From assembly GCF_009176725.1 (NCBI RefSeq), contig NZ_AP020337.1:5964590-6028589 (forward strand): 64,000 nucleotides of DNA, read 5' to 3'. Under the pieces are notes generated by a model. That model was not told where the DNA came from. It saw nothing but the letters and a program-made list of their open reading frames with translations, and ran no database searches. Each line of letters begins with the position of its first letter. The stretch's first letter is position 1. Shown piece after piece: positions 24,983-34,500 of the stretch. Source of the stretch: Pseudomonas sp. KUIN-1. GTDB taxonomy: Bacteria; Pseudomonadota; Gammaproteobacteria; Pseudomonadales; Pseudomonadaceae. Position numbers and translations under genes: made by a program.

Positions 24983-25963
24983 ATGCAGCTGGAAACGATC
25001 AAGGCAAAGCGCCTGACGTGGTCGAACGTCGCTCGAAGGCAGGTATCACTCGCACAACTCGTGTTGAGTGCAGCTGCTCTCGGGCTGCTGATCCTGGCCT
25101 ATGCCGTGTCGACACACTTTCAGGTCCACCAACAGCTGTACCAGTACGGTCGCACCTGGTTAAAGGGCAATACGGCAGCCGACAAGAATATCTGGCTGCC
25201 GGATTTCCAGGTGGTTATCGACGCCAAACCACTTGCCCCGGACGTCGCCAATATCTCCGGGATCACCTACGACTACGACAATGACCGACTGCTGGCAGTG
25301 ACCAACAAAGGCCCCATGCAACTGCTGGCGCTGAACACGAACGGCGACATAATCGACCGCTACCCACTGATCGGTTTCGACGACACAGAGGGTGTGGCTT
25401 ATCTGGGCAACGGTCGCATCGTGCTGTGCGATGAAGATCTCCAGCAACTGGACATCATCACGTTGCCGACGCAGGCACGCCCCATCCACGTCGAGGAAGC
25501 TCAGTTCATTGCGCTACTGATCAACCCCAGCATTCATAACAAGGGATTCGAAGGCGTGACCTACGATCCCGCCAACGACCGCCTGTTCGCGATCAAGGAA
25601 CGCGATCCACGGCAGATGTTCGAGGTTTCCGGCGTCCTGCGCTCCATCGATCAAGGCCACTTGCAGATCAAAGTTGCCGACCGGCTGGACTGGATCACGA
25701 AAAGTGTCGCTGCACGCGACCTTTCAGACGGCTACTACGACCCGCGAACCAGCCATTTACTGCTGCTCAGCGACCAGTCGCGCTCGATCACAGAACTGGA
25801 CAGCAAAGGACGATTCGTCAGCATTCGATCACTGCTGGGTACCTTCTCCGACCTCAAGCACAGCGCCCCCCAACCCGAAGGCCTGACCATGGATCGCGCA
25901 GGCAACCTGTACGTCGTGAGCGAGCCGAATCTGTTTTACAAGTTTTCGAAAGTGCCGGAATAG
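24983..25963 (+). CDS. SdiA-regulated family beta-propeller protein, membrane anchored
   Basis: The 326-aa protein has one N-terminal membrane helix (about residues 28-46) and then a periplasmic domain of about 270 residues with repeated propeller-like blades (ISGITYDYDNDRLLAVTNKGP, FEGVTYDPANDRLFAIKERDP, DLSDGYYDPRTSHLLLLSDQS, PEGLTMDRAGNLYVVSEPN). This is the SdiA-regulated (YjiK-like) family; its function is unknown, though some members are thought to bind calcium. The ATG at 24983 was chosen over a GTG at 24971, which has no spacing from the GGGA. It lies 41 bases after the ArnT-like gene and may be the last gene of the operon. Confidence 0.85.
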   Translation: MQLETIKAKRLTWSNVARRQVSLAQLVLSAAALGLLILAYAVSTHFQVHQQLYQYGRTWLKGNTAADKNIWLPDFQVVIDAKPLAPDVANISGITYDYDNDRLLAVTNKGPMQLLALNTNGDIIDRYPLIGFDDTEGVAYLGNGRIVLCDEDLQQLDIITLPTQARPIHVEEAQFIALLINPSIHNKGFEGVTYDPANDRLFAIKERDPRQMFEVSGVLRSIDQGHLQIKVADRLDWITKSVAARDLSDGYYDPRTSHLLLLSDQSRSITELDSKGRFVSIRSLLGTFSDLKHSAPQPEGLTMDRAGNLYVVSEPNLFYKFSKVPE

Positions 25964-26313
25964 GTAGTGAAGAAACCAGGCCTTGAGGGTGACTTTCGGG
26001 GAGTGGGGGTAGGGTCTTTTTTGGGAGAGCTAATGGAATTCGGAAAAATGTGCGAGTTGCTCAGGACGTGAGCCGTGACAGATCGGGTTTCGCGATAGTT
26101 GCCATTATGAAATGCTCCTGATTGTCACTCGATTCAAAGTTAATCACAGTAAATAATCTAGCATCCTCAAGCGCGCTGTCAGGCCGAGCCTATTCCTAGG
26201 CCTAGTCGATAACCTACCCGATAGAATCCACGGCTTTTATTAGAGGGTATCGACACAGTATCAGGCGAGTGACTGCCTTGCTTCTGCAATGAAACCTCAA
26301 GGAGATGAGTGCA
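25964..26313. other. Intergenic region with a gene-start remnant
   Basis: About 350 bases with no full gene. On the minus strand an AGGAG site precedes an ATG at 26105 that opens a 14-residue peptide (MATIAKPDLSRLTS), stopping at 26061. It looks like the 5' stub of a lost gene. The rest shows no coding or structural pattern I can support. Confidence 0.35.
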
Positions 26314-27014
26314 ATGTCGCGTAAAGTTTTTGTAGCCGGCGCGTCCGGTGTAATCGGCAGAGCCCTGCTCAAGCTCTTGGTGGCTGCGGGCTACAGCGTG
26401 TATGGCGCTACCCGCCGCGCCGAAAAAGTGAAGGACATAGAGGTCACAGGTGCTACGGCAGTGGTGGTTGATGTCTATGACGCCGAGCGTTTAAACGAAG
26501 AGTTGGTCCGAATCCAGCCATGGGCTGTTATTCATCAACTGACAGATCTGCCTCGTGGCCTAAGTCCCGAATTGATGGCAAAAGCGGTCGAGAACAACGC
26601 TCGTATCCGTACAGAAGGAACGCGCAATCTGGTAGCCGCCGCTCGAGCCGCTGGCGCTACCCGTCTGATAGCTCAAAGCATCGCCTGGGCCTGGAAACCA
26701 GCCCTCTGGACGTAGAGGCACAAGGCAGCCGTGGCATCAGCGTGGAGGGTGTGGCGGCCCTGGAACAGCAAGTGCTCAGCGAGCCTGCATTGAACGGCAC
26801 CGTCTTGCGCTATGGTCAGTTGTATGGGCCCGACACCGGCACTGACGAGCCGACCGGTACCAGCCCAGTACACGTACAAGACGCTGCGCGTGCAGTACTG
26901 CTGGCGTTGCAAAAAGAGCAAAGTGGTATTTTCAATATCACTCAGGACAGCCCGACCGTCAGCAACGAGAAAGCCAAGCGCATACTGGGGTGGTCTCCTT
27001 CCGTGGAGGCTTGA
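26314..27014 (+). pseudogene. NAD-dependent epimerase/NmrA-like gene, frameshifted
   Basis: An AAGGAG site 9 bases before the ATG at 26314 starts a Rossmann protein (VFVAGASGVIGRALLKLL) that reads in frame through RLIAQSIAWAW and then hits TAG at 26713. The natural continuation, SPLDVEAQGSRGISVEGVAALE through to RILGWSPSVEA (stop 27014), lies in the second frame from about 26690. The join falls where intact homologues have a short proline-rich loop (from family memory, SIAWAYAPG...), so a small deletion with frameshift at roughly 26690-26700 is likely. The enzyme would be non-functional unless frameshifting occurs. It marks the left border of the decayed accessory region. Confidence 0.8.
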
Positions 27015-27115
27015 CGCCACAACGCAGTTACTCCGTACGAAGGAGTGACCGCGTTAGGACTTATTTTGAATAAATCTGAGTCTGCTCTAATTTACTGAAG
27101 CTGAATCTAAGGAAT

Positions 27116-27240
27116 AAAAACTGTCGCGAAAAACCTAGCAAACACGGGGTATGGCTGAAACCCAAACCAGCTCCAAAAACTGTCGCTACGTCCAAAAACG
27201 GCCATTCCATGAGTTGCTCTAGGTATTAAAAACTGTCGCG
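27116..27240 (+). repeat. Three spaced AAAAACTGTCGC repeats, candidate transposon end
   Basis: The core AAAAACTGTCGC occurs at 27116-27127, 27175-27186 and 27228-27239, all in the same orientation and spaced 59 and 53 bases. The first and third copies share a longer block (about 25 bases, including GGAAT/GGTATT before the core and a G after it). An inverted copy lies at 42864-42874 beside glmS. Multiple spaced sites pointing inward, with inverted copies at the far end, is the layout of TnsB-binding ends in Tn7-like transposons. The outer TGT terminus expected about 28 bases before the first copy is not visible. Confidence 0.6.
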
Positions 27241-27462
27241 AGCATTTCACAACCATCAATTGGCTCGATTCGCCGCTAGGGCGGACCGGCTTTGCCAACC
27301 GTCATCACGGCTGACTATCGCTCTTAACCTCCTCCTGGTGCCGATAAACGGCCAAATCCAGCATCCGCCCGTATCTGCGAAAATACGGGGTTGCCTTGCT
27401 GAAGCTGATCTAGCATCTCAAACTGGTCAGTCGCGGTGCGAACAGCCATCGGTATGGATACG

Positions 27463-29028
27463 CTAGTCACGACACAGGATTTCTTCAATGCTCAGCCCTT
27501 TGTCCGCACCTTCGTACGTATGTGGAGCAGGCTGTCCCGGCCCCTGTGCTGCGGCAAACTGTGCCAACCCTGCCACTACTCCAAGCGAAGCATCACCCAT
27601 CACCACCTCTGATCCGGCAAACACCTCGCATACGCATGCCTGCACATATGGTGCTCGTGACATCCCCCCCGTCATGAAGACCACCGGCACAGCGTTGGAC
27701 AATTCTGCGCGAACTTTCTGCAACAGCATTCGAAAATCTTTTAGAAAACGACGTGTACTTGTTTCCAGCACATTGCTGTCTGCAGTCACCCTCAATTCAG
27801 GCTCTATGTAATCCAGCTCCCGACTTGCGTAACTATCGCCGCTCAGGTCAATCTTGAGCTGTTCAATATCTCGATTGAGCCGAACGGTGGTGCCCTTTTC
27901 CTTCAGGCGTTTCAGCCGTGTCTTGAAGGGCTCGATGACCCGCGCCAAATCCTGTTTAACGAAGTCACGTTGCAAGCTCAGAGCACTGATCTGCGCAGCG
28001 CTGCGATAAGCGTGTAGGGGCAAGCCGTGTTTATCATCCTTGCCGAACATCGGCATCGCCGCGCTGATGGAGAGATCGACATCGACATCGGTACCACCAA
28101 AGCCCTGACCCCAGACCTGATGGATAACCGGCTGTGCTACTTCACCGCCTACTTGGGCATAAGCGATATCAGTGGTTCCGCCACCGATATCAATGATCAA
28201 TGCAGCATGGGCATGAGGGGATTGCATGTGGTAAGCGTAAGCTGCGGCGGAAGGCTCGCGCAGGAATTCGACGTCAGCGAAACCAGCCTCTTTGGCCGCG
28301 CGCTCGAGCAGATCCTGTGTCTGCTGATCGTCACGACTACCGACAGTGCCGCGAAACTCGACGGGGCGCCCGAGTACGACAGCAGTGACTTCCTTGTTCA
28401 ACTGCCGGCTTGCAGTCTTACGAATATGCGCTAGCACCTGACTGATTACACCGACCACCACGTCACGATGATGCGGTTCCAAACGATAACCAAGCATGGA
28501 CTTGGGGGACTGGAAAATCCGTCCGTCTTCATCGTTATACAGTGCCTCAATGGCATCCTCACCAAAGATGCCATTGGCCTTGCGCACGTCAAGGCCTTCT
28601 TGGGCAATACTCTCGCGCTGCATGCTGACCCAGCGCCGGCGCAACATGTTGATAGTCGATTGACGAATATCCTCATCAGAAACTTTCCTAGGCTTGGCCA
28701 CCCGCTCGCGCAACAGCGCCTTCTTCGCAGCCGAATAGCCATCACGACCATAGCCGCCGGCCATGCCTCCTTTATCGATACTCTCCAAGCGCGCTCTATA
28801 CAGGGCCATTTGAGAGTTGTAGAAGCTCTTCTGAGTGGCTATAGCACTGTCGATCTCATGCTCATGCTTCGCCGTCAGCACAAACTGTTAGGGATCGACG
28901 TAGCGATCAGGAAAGAACACCGCCGTGCGAAATTGCTGATCGTTGCCAAAGGTGATTGGCTGCACCTCCCCATTTACAAAAAACGCCGCACTGGAAAAAC
29001 TGGTTCCGAAATCAACACCGATCTTCAC
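27463..29028 (-). pseudogene. Hsp70/DnaK-like (YegD-type) gene with in-frame stop
   Basis: A GTG at 29028 with CAGGAG 7 bases upstream opens MKIGVDFGTSFSSAAF, the Hsp70 phosphate-1 loop. After 46 codons comes an in-frame TAA (28888-28890), and the same frame continues at once as QFVLTAKHEHEID for another 470 codons. The rest carries Hsp70 actin-fold motifs (REPSAAAYAY, DIGGGTTDIAY, FMTGGMSRAPYV) and ends without a canonical substrate-binding lid, as in YegD. A single base change therefore separates the ATP-binding loop from the rest. A product from the GTG at 28881 would lack that loop and be inactive as an ATPase. Stand-alone Hsp70-like genes of this kind are often island cargo. Confidence 0.85.
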
Positions 29029-29577
29029 ACTCTACTCCTGTCTGGCCGCAGCCTAATCCCTTAAACTCATCTGCAAGTGCACAGAATCTACCTGCTCATC
29101 GCGATAGAATCCATCCACTCGCTTGGTTAACGGCCTTGAGGTTAAGGCAGGTCATGCGAGGTGAGTCATGAAAGTCGTTAGACCAGTTGAAATCATTTCG
29201 GTCTTGGATGTGCAGTGCCATGCATGTGGGTCCTCCACCAAACTGGACACTGGCACCCTCCAGCTTGCGAATCTTCAAGCCCGCCGGGGTTTTGGTGCGG
29301 ATCACGTCCACTGCACATCTGCCAATGTCGCAGGTAAGCGTCCGGCCGAACTCATCTTTCAAAGTCCGAGAGAGTACAAGGCCACCATACGCATAATGAA
29401 CTGTTAGCAATGTGCAAAATTTGCATATTGCATTTGTCGTCCGGGAATCACTCTTGAATGCGTCATTGGCGTAGGTACATCATGGTGATAAGGCGGTCGT
29501 GTCCGCTAAAAGTGGGCACATCCATTACCTCCAATGCTGGAGTCCTGAAAGTCTGTTCACTGGGTGCTTTGTTGACG
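29029..29577. other. Low-content region with possible IS remnant
   Basis: About 550 bases without a well-supported gene apart from the weak ORF at 29168. At 29503-29523 the stretch TGTCCGCTAAAAGTGGGCACA looks like a terminal segment of an insertion sequence (imperfect TGTCCGC/GTGGGCACA symmetry), but I cannot name the element. Confidence 0.3.
29168..29407 (+). CDS. Weak small ORF with CxxC-like pair
   Basis: This is a 79-aa ORF with GAGGTGA about 5 bases before the ATG. It contains QCHACGSS, a zinc-ribbon-like half site, with further Cys at CTSAN and the C-terminus. I do not recognise the family, and an overlapping minus-strand ORF of 104 aa is equally open. The ribosome site is the only positive support. 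Confidence 0.28.
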   Translation: MKVVRPVEIISVLDVQCHACGSSTKLDTGTLQLANLQARRGFGADHVHCTSANVAGKRPAELIFQSPREYKATIRIMNC

Positions 29578-30357
29578 TCAGTCAGTGGCTTCAACCTCAG
29601 AGGAAACCTCAGTCGCAGCTTCCCTGGCCTTGCTCAGAAGCTTCTCCTGCCTTTTGTTCATTGCCTCAAGCTTCTTGAACGACTCGAACTTTGACTGAAT
29701 CAACTCATAACATTTATGGGTGGAATAGACTTCATCCAGCACGCGATTCTGAATCTCAGCATGGTTCTTGGCTTCATAGAGCTGCCAAACGCTTTTGCCC
29801 GGCTCGAATTTCGTCCCGTACATGTATTTATTCAGAATGTGATTTTTGGATTTTGGATATAAGAGGTTGCTAGGGTTGTTGAACGTCCCGATAACGAGCA
29901 GGGAAAGGTCTACGACCCGAAAACTGTTTTGGAACGCGAAGGCTTCCTGATTCGAAAGGATATGAAAGCGTTTGAACAGCTCGAACAGAATCGGAATGTC
30001 TGATGAGGTAATTCCAATCCCGCACAAAATTGCGGACACCGCACCATCGTGGGCGTTTTTCACCTGGTCACAAGCTGTTTTGAGCAAGGCATAGATATGC
30101 TCAAGCATCTCCTTCTCTGTCGCATGCTCCCATAGCCAGAAGGATTTGGTCTTCTTAAAGACCTCGGATTTTGCGATGCTGAAGTCCCGCTCGGGATTAG
30201 CCACCAGGAATGAGCCACCGATGAACCTGCAATCCTTGTCCCATGGGTTGTAGCAGAAACCCGATGCTGTGCGCTTCTTCTCAGGAACGTAAAACTCCAA
30301 ATCGAAGAACACCACTTTGCATTTTCCTGGCCTGAGTCGACCTTTTTGACTTGCCAT
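29578..30357 (-). CDS. Putative DEDD-type 3'-5' exonuclease/RNase H-like protein
   Basis: The 259-aa protein has the pattern of a DEDD nuclease: ExoI-like VVFFDLEFYV (about residues 15-24, D-x-E), ExoII-like GIGITSSDIPILFELFKRF around 115-130, and a late acidic helix NHAEIQNRVLDEVYS (about 200-215) that could supply the last Asp. The C-terminal 35 residues are a charged coiled coil. No exact family is recognised. It has lower GC than the flanking core genes and no operon partner, and it starts within IS66-like debris. That suggests recent arrival, perhaps as defence or island-maintenance cargo (inference). Confidence 0.5.
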   Translation of the reverse strand: MASQKGRLRPGKCKVVFFDLEFYVPEKKRTASGFCYNPWDKDCRFIGGSFLVANPERDFSIAKSEVFKKTKSFWLWEHATEKEMLEHIYALLKTACDQVKNAHDGAVSAILCGIGITSSDIPILFELFKRFHILSNQEAFAFQNSFRVVDLSLLVIGTFNNPSNLLYPKSKNHILNKYMYGTKFEPGKSVWQLYEAKNHAEIQNRVLDEVYSTHKCYELIQSKFESFKKLEAMNKRQEKLLSKAREAATEVSSEVEATD

Positions 30358-30379
30358 CCTTGCTTGCCACCTTCCACGT

Positions 30380-30600
30380 TGCGCCAGTCACAGGGGGTCG
30401 TATCATCGCAATGAACACGAGTAGCGGCAAGCTCAGCCGCATGTTCAGTGAGCCAGTTCGCTTTGACGGTGCCGCGCGGGTGCTGAATTTCAACACAGAT
30501 GTTCGATGCTGCCGGGCGCAAGTTCGCCCCGGCCAGCGACACAGGTAGCGGAACATGCTCCTGATTTCCTGCGAAGGTTTACCCCAACCGCCAAGCTCAG
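30380..30600 (-). mobile_element. Possible IS66-family remnant (tnpA end, tnpB start)
   Basis: Reading the minus strand, one frame gives AGNQEHVPLPVSLAGANL followed by CVEIQHPRGTVKANWLTEHAAELAA, which resembles the C-terminus of IS66-type TnpA. An overlapping ATG just downstream gives MIRPPV, like the start of TnpB. The coding then dissolves into the exonuclease-like gene. Recognition is by eye and tentative; 30600-30915 contains further open but unassignable frames. Confidence 0.35.
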
Positions 30601-30915
30601 GCAGGCATCAGCCGATGCTTCAGACAGTTGGTGACCGGCGCTGGCCGCCAGGTCCTTGGTTATGCTCAACTCGCCAGGGAACGTGTCAAGGTTAAAAGCA
30701 GCCTCTACCCGACCAGGCTGGTCGGATGTGAAGTCAGAGTTGATCTGACTTCCCGAGTCGCACGCGCCCACCAGTTGCTGCGTGCCTAAAAGGCCTAAGC
30801 CTGCCGGCAAAGCGCAGGTCACGACGCCTACGCAGGCCGGCGGCACGGCCATCATGCCAGCATAAGGCGGTGTCCACGCTCGCATCCGCAGCTTGAACAA
30901 CGTTGCCGTGGGCAT

Positions 30916-31086
30916 TCAGGAAGTCATCGCTGCGATCTGTCCAGCTACGACCTGCGGCATAGTTTTTGCATTTTCAACGTGGTGCCATACATAGCCATCC
31001 GGGGTACTTTTGAGACCTACCGCCTTGTTGGCCATTGCTGCATCTTTAGCATAGCTTCCAGTCAAACCATTGATATCGACTTGAGC
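30916..31086 (-). pseudogene. Orphan HNH/LHH nuclease toxin fragment
   Basis: A 56-residue fragment with no start codon (a TAG precedes it) reads VDINGLTGSYAKDAAMANKA, then LKSTPDGYVWHHVENAKTM, then diverges to PQVVAGQIAAMTS and a stop. The TPDGYxWHHxxxxKTM block is the conserved core of the LHH/HNH nuclease domain that forms the toxic tip of many CdiA, Rhs and related proteins; intact versions continue with MQLVP and a further His motif. The fragment lacks those residues. It lies downstream of the present cdiA-immunity pair, as expected for a displaced orphan toxin module. Confidence 0.7.
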
Positions 31087-31171
31087 CTAAGTACAAGTCG
31101 AAAATTAGGAAATACTTGCTCGTCAAAGCTGTTTTAAAGCACGAGCAAACTGTATAAAAGGCTCTAAAACC

Positions 31172-31582
31172 TCAACTCCATCGCACACCAACACAACAAG
31201 AGCCTCCTTTCGGATCCAGGTAAGAAGTTATAACTCCCCAAAAAAAATCATAAGAAATCATATTCTCATTTTTTTTATCAGGCTTACCTAGCAAGTCTTC
31301 AAGAATTTTGTCATGCAACTCCCTAAGAGCAGTGAGATCAGAGTTTACGGAGCTGATAACTGTAAATTTAAAACCAATCAGTGCATCACGATAAAAATCA
31401 AACTGCATATTTGATCTTTGTCCAAAAACCATGTGTGGACCGCTTACACAAGATGACCAATCTCCATTAATGCTTGATTCGATATAAACACCCAATCCCT
31501 TTTCAAGCTCAACCTTCGTCAGCCGAGGTTTAAGAGTAAATTTATTATCAATTAAAACATAACCATCTTTAGTATTTACCAT
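31172..31582 (-). CDS. Candidate CdiI immunity protein
   Basis: This is a 136-aa protein encoded 9 bases past the cdiA stop codon. Its codon use is much richer in A/T than the core genes (runs such as 31220-31290). No signal peptide or membrane segment is seen; the sequence is a small acidic alpha/beta type protein (KVELEKGLGVYIESS, FDFYRDALIGFKFTVISS) with a Cys pair near the end. I do not recognise a family. A small, low-GC cytoplasmic gene directly behind cdiA is in the standard place for the immunity protein that neutralises the CdiA tip. A GTG start at 31591 would add three residues. Confidence 0.7.
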   Translation of the reverse strand: MVNTKDGYVLIDNKFTLKPRLTKVELEKGLGVYIESSINGDWSSCVSGPHMVFGQRSNMQFDFYRDALIGFKFTVISSVNSDLTALRELHDKILEDLLGKPDKKNENMISYDFFWGVITSYLDPKGGSCCVGVRWS

Positions 31583-31591
31583 AGATGACAC

Positions 31592-34500
31592 TCACTTACT
31601 TTTAAAAGGAATAGAATACAGGGGTACAAGTATATTCTCAAAATTCGGAACGAATATCTGATCAACATTTCCAGCACCCAGATTAGGGTTAGCCAATGCG
31701 ACTCCCGATGCAGCATCCGCATCCGAACTCAGCCTGTAGACAGTCACACCTTTTCTATATTTTGGATAAGCTGGATTAGTTGTATTAGGGGCGATCTGAA
31801 GCCCATCGTAATACCCGGCAGCTGTGCCATCTGTAGTTTTAAAACCTTGTATCGTTGTGTAGTAGGGTGACTGACCTGGTGCTGCGCCAACAACTAAATC
31901 TCCCTCGCGAAGTTTAACATCACTATAGACGTCTACACCAAAGTAAGGATCAGATCCTTGCCAGCTTGCCGCAATTTTTGAGGGAGATTGGGCTTTTGGC
32001 CCTATAAAGTCGGAATCTCCGGGAACCGGAATCGGCTTGATAGGCGGCGTATCAAAAAGCTCTTCGGTAGACTTTCCTGCAAAACCGAATTCGTCACCCC
32101 CCTTGGCAACCGCTCCCCACTTACCCAGCGAAACGACCCGCTCTACCGGTACAAGGTTCAGCCCAAACTCCACATTGCCCTGATTTCGGATCGCAGCAGC
32201 CGCTTCGTTATTGCCCTGCATCTGGAAAGCAGTTGCCAGGCCTTCCTCGCTCTGGCTTGACTCCAGACTGTTCCATGCGGATGTCAGAGGGTTTTTGGTC
32301 AATGACATCACGCCATTGGCCAGTTGCTCACTGCTCTGCATCGGGCTGTTCAACAACGACCAGGCGGAATTCACTGTATTGGAAATAGCTGCCTTGGTGC
32401 CCTGCCATGTGCCCGAGAGCCCACTACTGACCGTATTACCCAAGTCGTAGGAAACTGCGATGTTTCTGTCGTAGAAACGGGAGTAGTCGTACGTCAGGTC
32501 CCCAGTATAAGCACCCTGAAAGTTGATCGAGTTGATTGAAGTGTCGGTGTACCTTGCTGGATTGATCTCCGCAAACTGGTCGAGCAGCGTGGACGTTTCA
32601 GCCGGGTTGTATGCTCTTTCAGCCTGTGTAGTCGGCACATCGGATGAAGTTGACGCAGCGTATTGGCCAGCCATTGGTGCCAATGCGTTACCCAGATATT
32701 TAAGGGTGGTTGCGTCCGGCACCGTGCCGTTCTCGGTCATCACTCCGTTCCAGTTCTTGTCGGTGTAGTAGACCGCAGCTTGGGCCAGACGCTGCTCGGC
32801 TTCTGCTGGGGAGATATTGGTGTCAGCCGCGAATTGCGGCGCTTCCTTCTTGATCAGCTCCACCGCCCTCGGGTGCAGTTGCTCGTTATAACGCTCAACA
32901 TTCCCCGCCACCCACGCAGCCTCATTCGGATCGCCGTTCACCAGTGAGCCCGCCGCAATGCCGACGATCTGGGCCGTCGCGACCCGGAACTGATCGTCCG
33001 TCACAAAACGGGTGTCCAGGTATTTGCCGAGATTATCCGTCGCGACGCCCGTCAGCCCCTCAGCCGCTCCGGCAGCAATTGCGCCGGTTTTGAAGTCTCC
33101 CCCACGGGCGGCTGACAGTGCGCCGCCCAGCATGGCGTGCAGAAAGATTTTCTCTGCCGAGCCGGGGCTCAGATCCATGTAGTCTGCAAAGTCACCTAGG
33201 TTTTTGTTGCCAACGGCAGCTGCCAGATCAAAACCTTGCGATACCAACGCAGAGCCCAGATTGTCTTTCAGGCTACCGCCGTTAATGGCCGTGGAGATGC
33301 CGCTCTCGATAACCGCATGCGTGCCGCTGCGCACGACTGCATCCTGCGCTTTCTGCCAACTGAGCCATTCGCTGGAGTAACCCGGATTTTGCACCGGCCC
33401 ACCTGTGATGACCTTCGCCCCATTTCCGTTGGCCGGGCTTGCACCCTGAAACCAGGTGCTGTCGGCATAGTTCAACGCACCGGCAGTCAATGCGCCAATG
33501 GTGGCGTTCTTCAGGCTGTCGCTGCCAAAGGTATCCTTGAGAGCAGTGCCCAGATTGCCCTTGTTGTTGATGACGCTCACCGCGCCGGTGCTAGCCATGG
33601 ACGTCAGTGCTGCCGTGGCCATTACGTTACCCCAGCCGGCAGCTGTATAAGAAGCGCCAGCTGCGAGAGCTTGAGTGGTGGTTGCTGCCGCCATGGCGCT
33701 TCCCGAACCTGCGGTCGCACCTGCTGCGCCTCCTGCCAGCGCACTCGCCCCGCCTGCCGTTAAAACTGTGACGATGATGATCACCGCCAGCATCGCTCCC
33801 TGGCCCATGCCCGAGTGGCTGTATTTGAACGAGTCGTGAAGCTCTTTCACTTGCCGCCAATCCACATCCCCACGCTTCTCCGCTTCCTTGATCCAGGCCA
33901 GTTGCGGGTCGGCCTTGACCATAGTGTCAATGGTCTGGCTGACGGTTTGCTGATTGACTTGCTTGACGTCGATCTTCAGCCCGTTTACGGCCTGGATCAC
34001 GGTCTGGCCCTGGGAGACCAGTTCGCTCTGTCGCAGGGTTTCGTCGGTGTTGCCTTTGCCTTTCATCGAGAACCAGGCCATGTCGCTCTTGCTCTTGGTA
34101 TGGCTCTCGTCGTGCAGGTCTTTCACGCCTTCGAAGGTGACCGCGCCGCCGCTTTGCAGGGTCAGGTCCTGGCCGCTGTTCAGCTTGGCGACCTGGTACA
34201 GCTGGTCGCCGTTGCTGCCCAGTGTGAGGTTGCCAGCAGTGCGGATTTCAGTACCGACGTTGGTGGTCTGGGTGACTTCGTCGCGCTGGGCTTTTTTCGC
34301 CCCGAAGCTGCCCTTTGCCTTCATGTCGTACAGGGTGTGTGTGCTGTCCTGCGCAGCGAGCAGGCTCAGAGTGTTGCCGCTGTACAGGTACGCTTCGTTG
34401 CCGGCGGTGATCTTGCTGGCGACAAGCGTGGTGTTGCGGCCAGCCTGGACGCTCACGTTGTTGCCCGCTGTCAGCTCGCTGGCGAGCTGGGTGGTGCGGT

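Noticed and set aside
27116..27240. CRISPR array
   Set aside because: Only three short repeats with unequal spacing (59 and 53 bases), a degenerate second copy and an inverted partner 15 kb away; no cas genes.
30490..30915. 141-aa minus-strand ORF starting right after the toxin fragment stop
   Set aside because: It has an ATG adjacent to the stop, but no ribosome site and no recognisable sequence; competing frames also look partly coding, which suggests debris.
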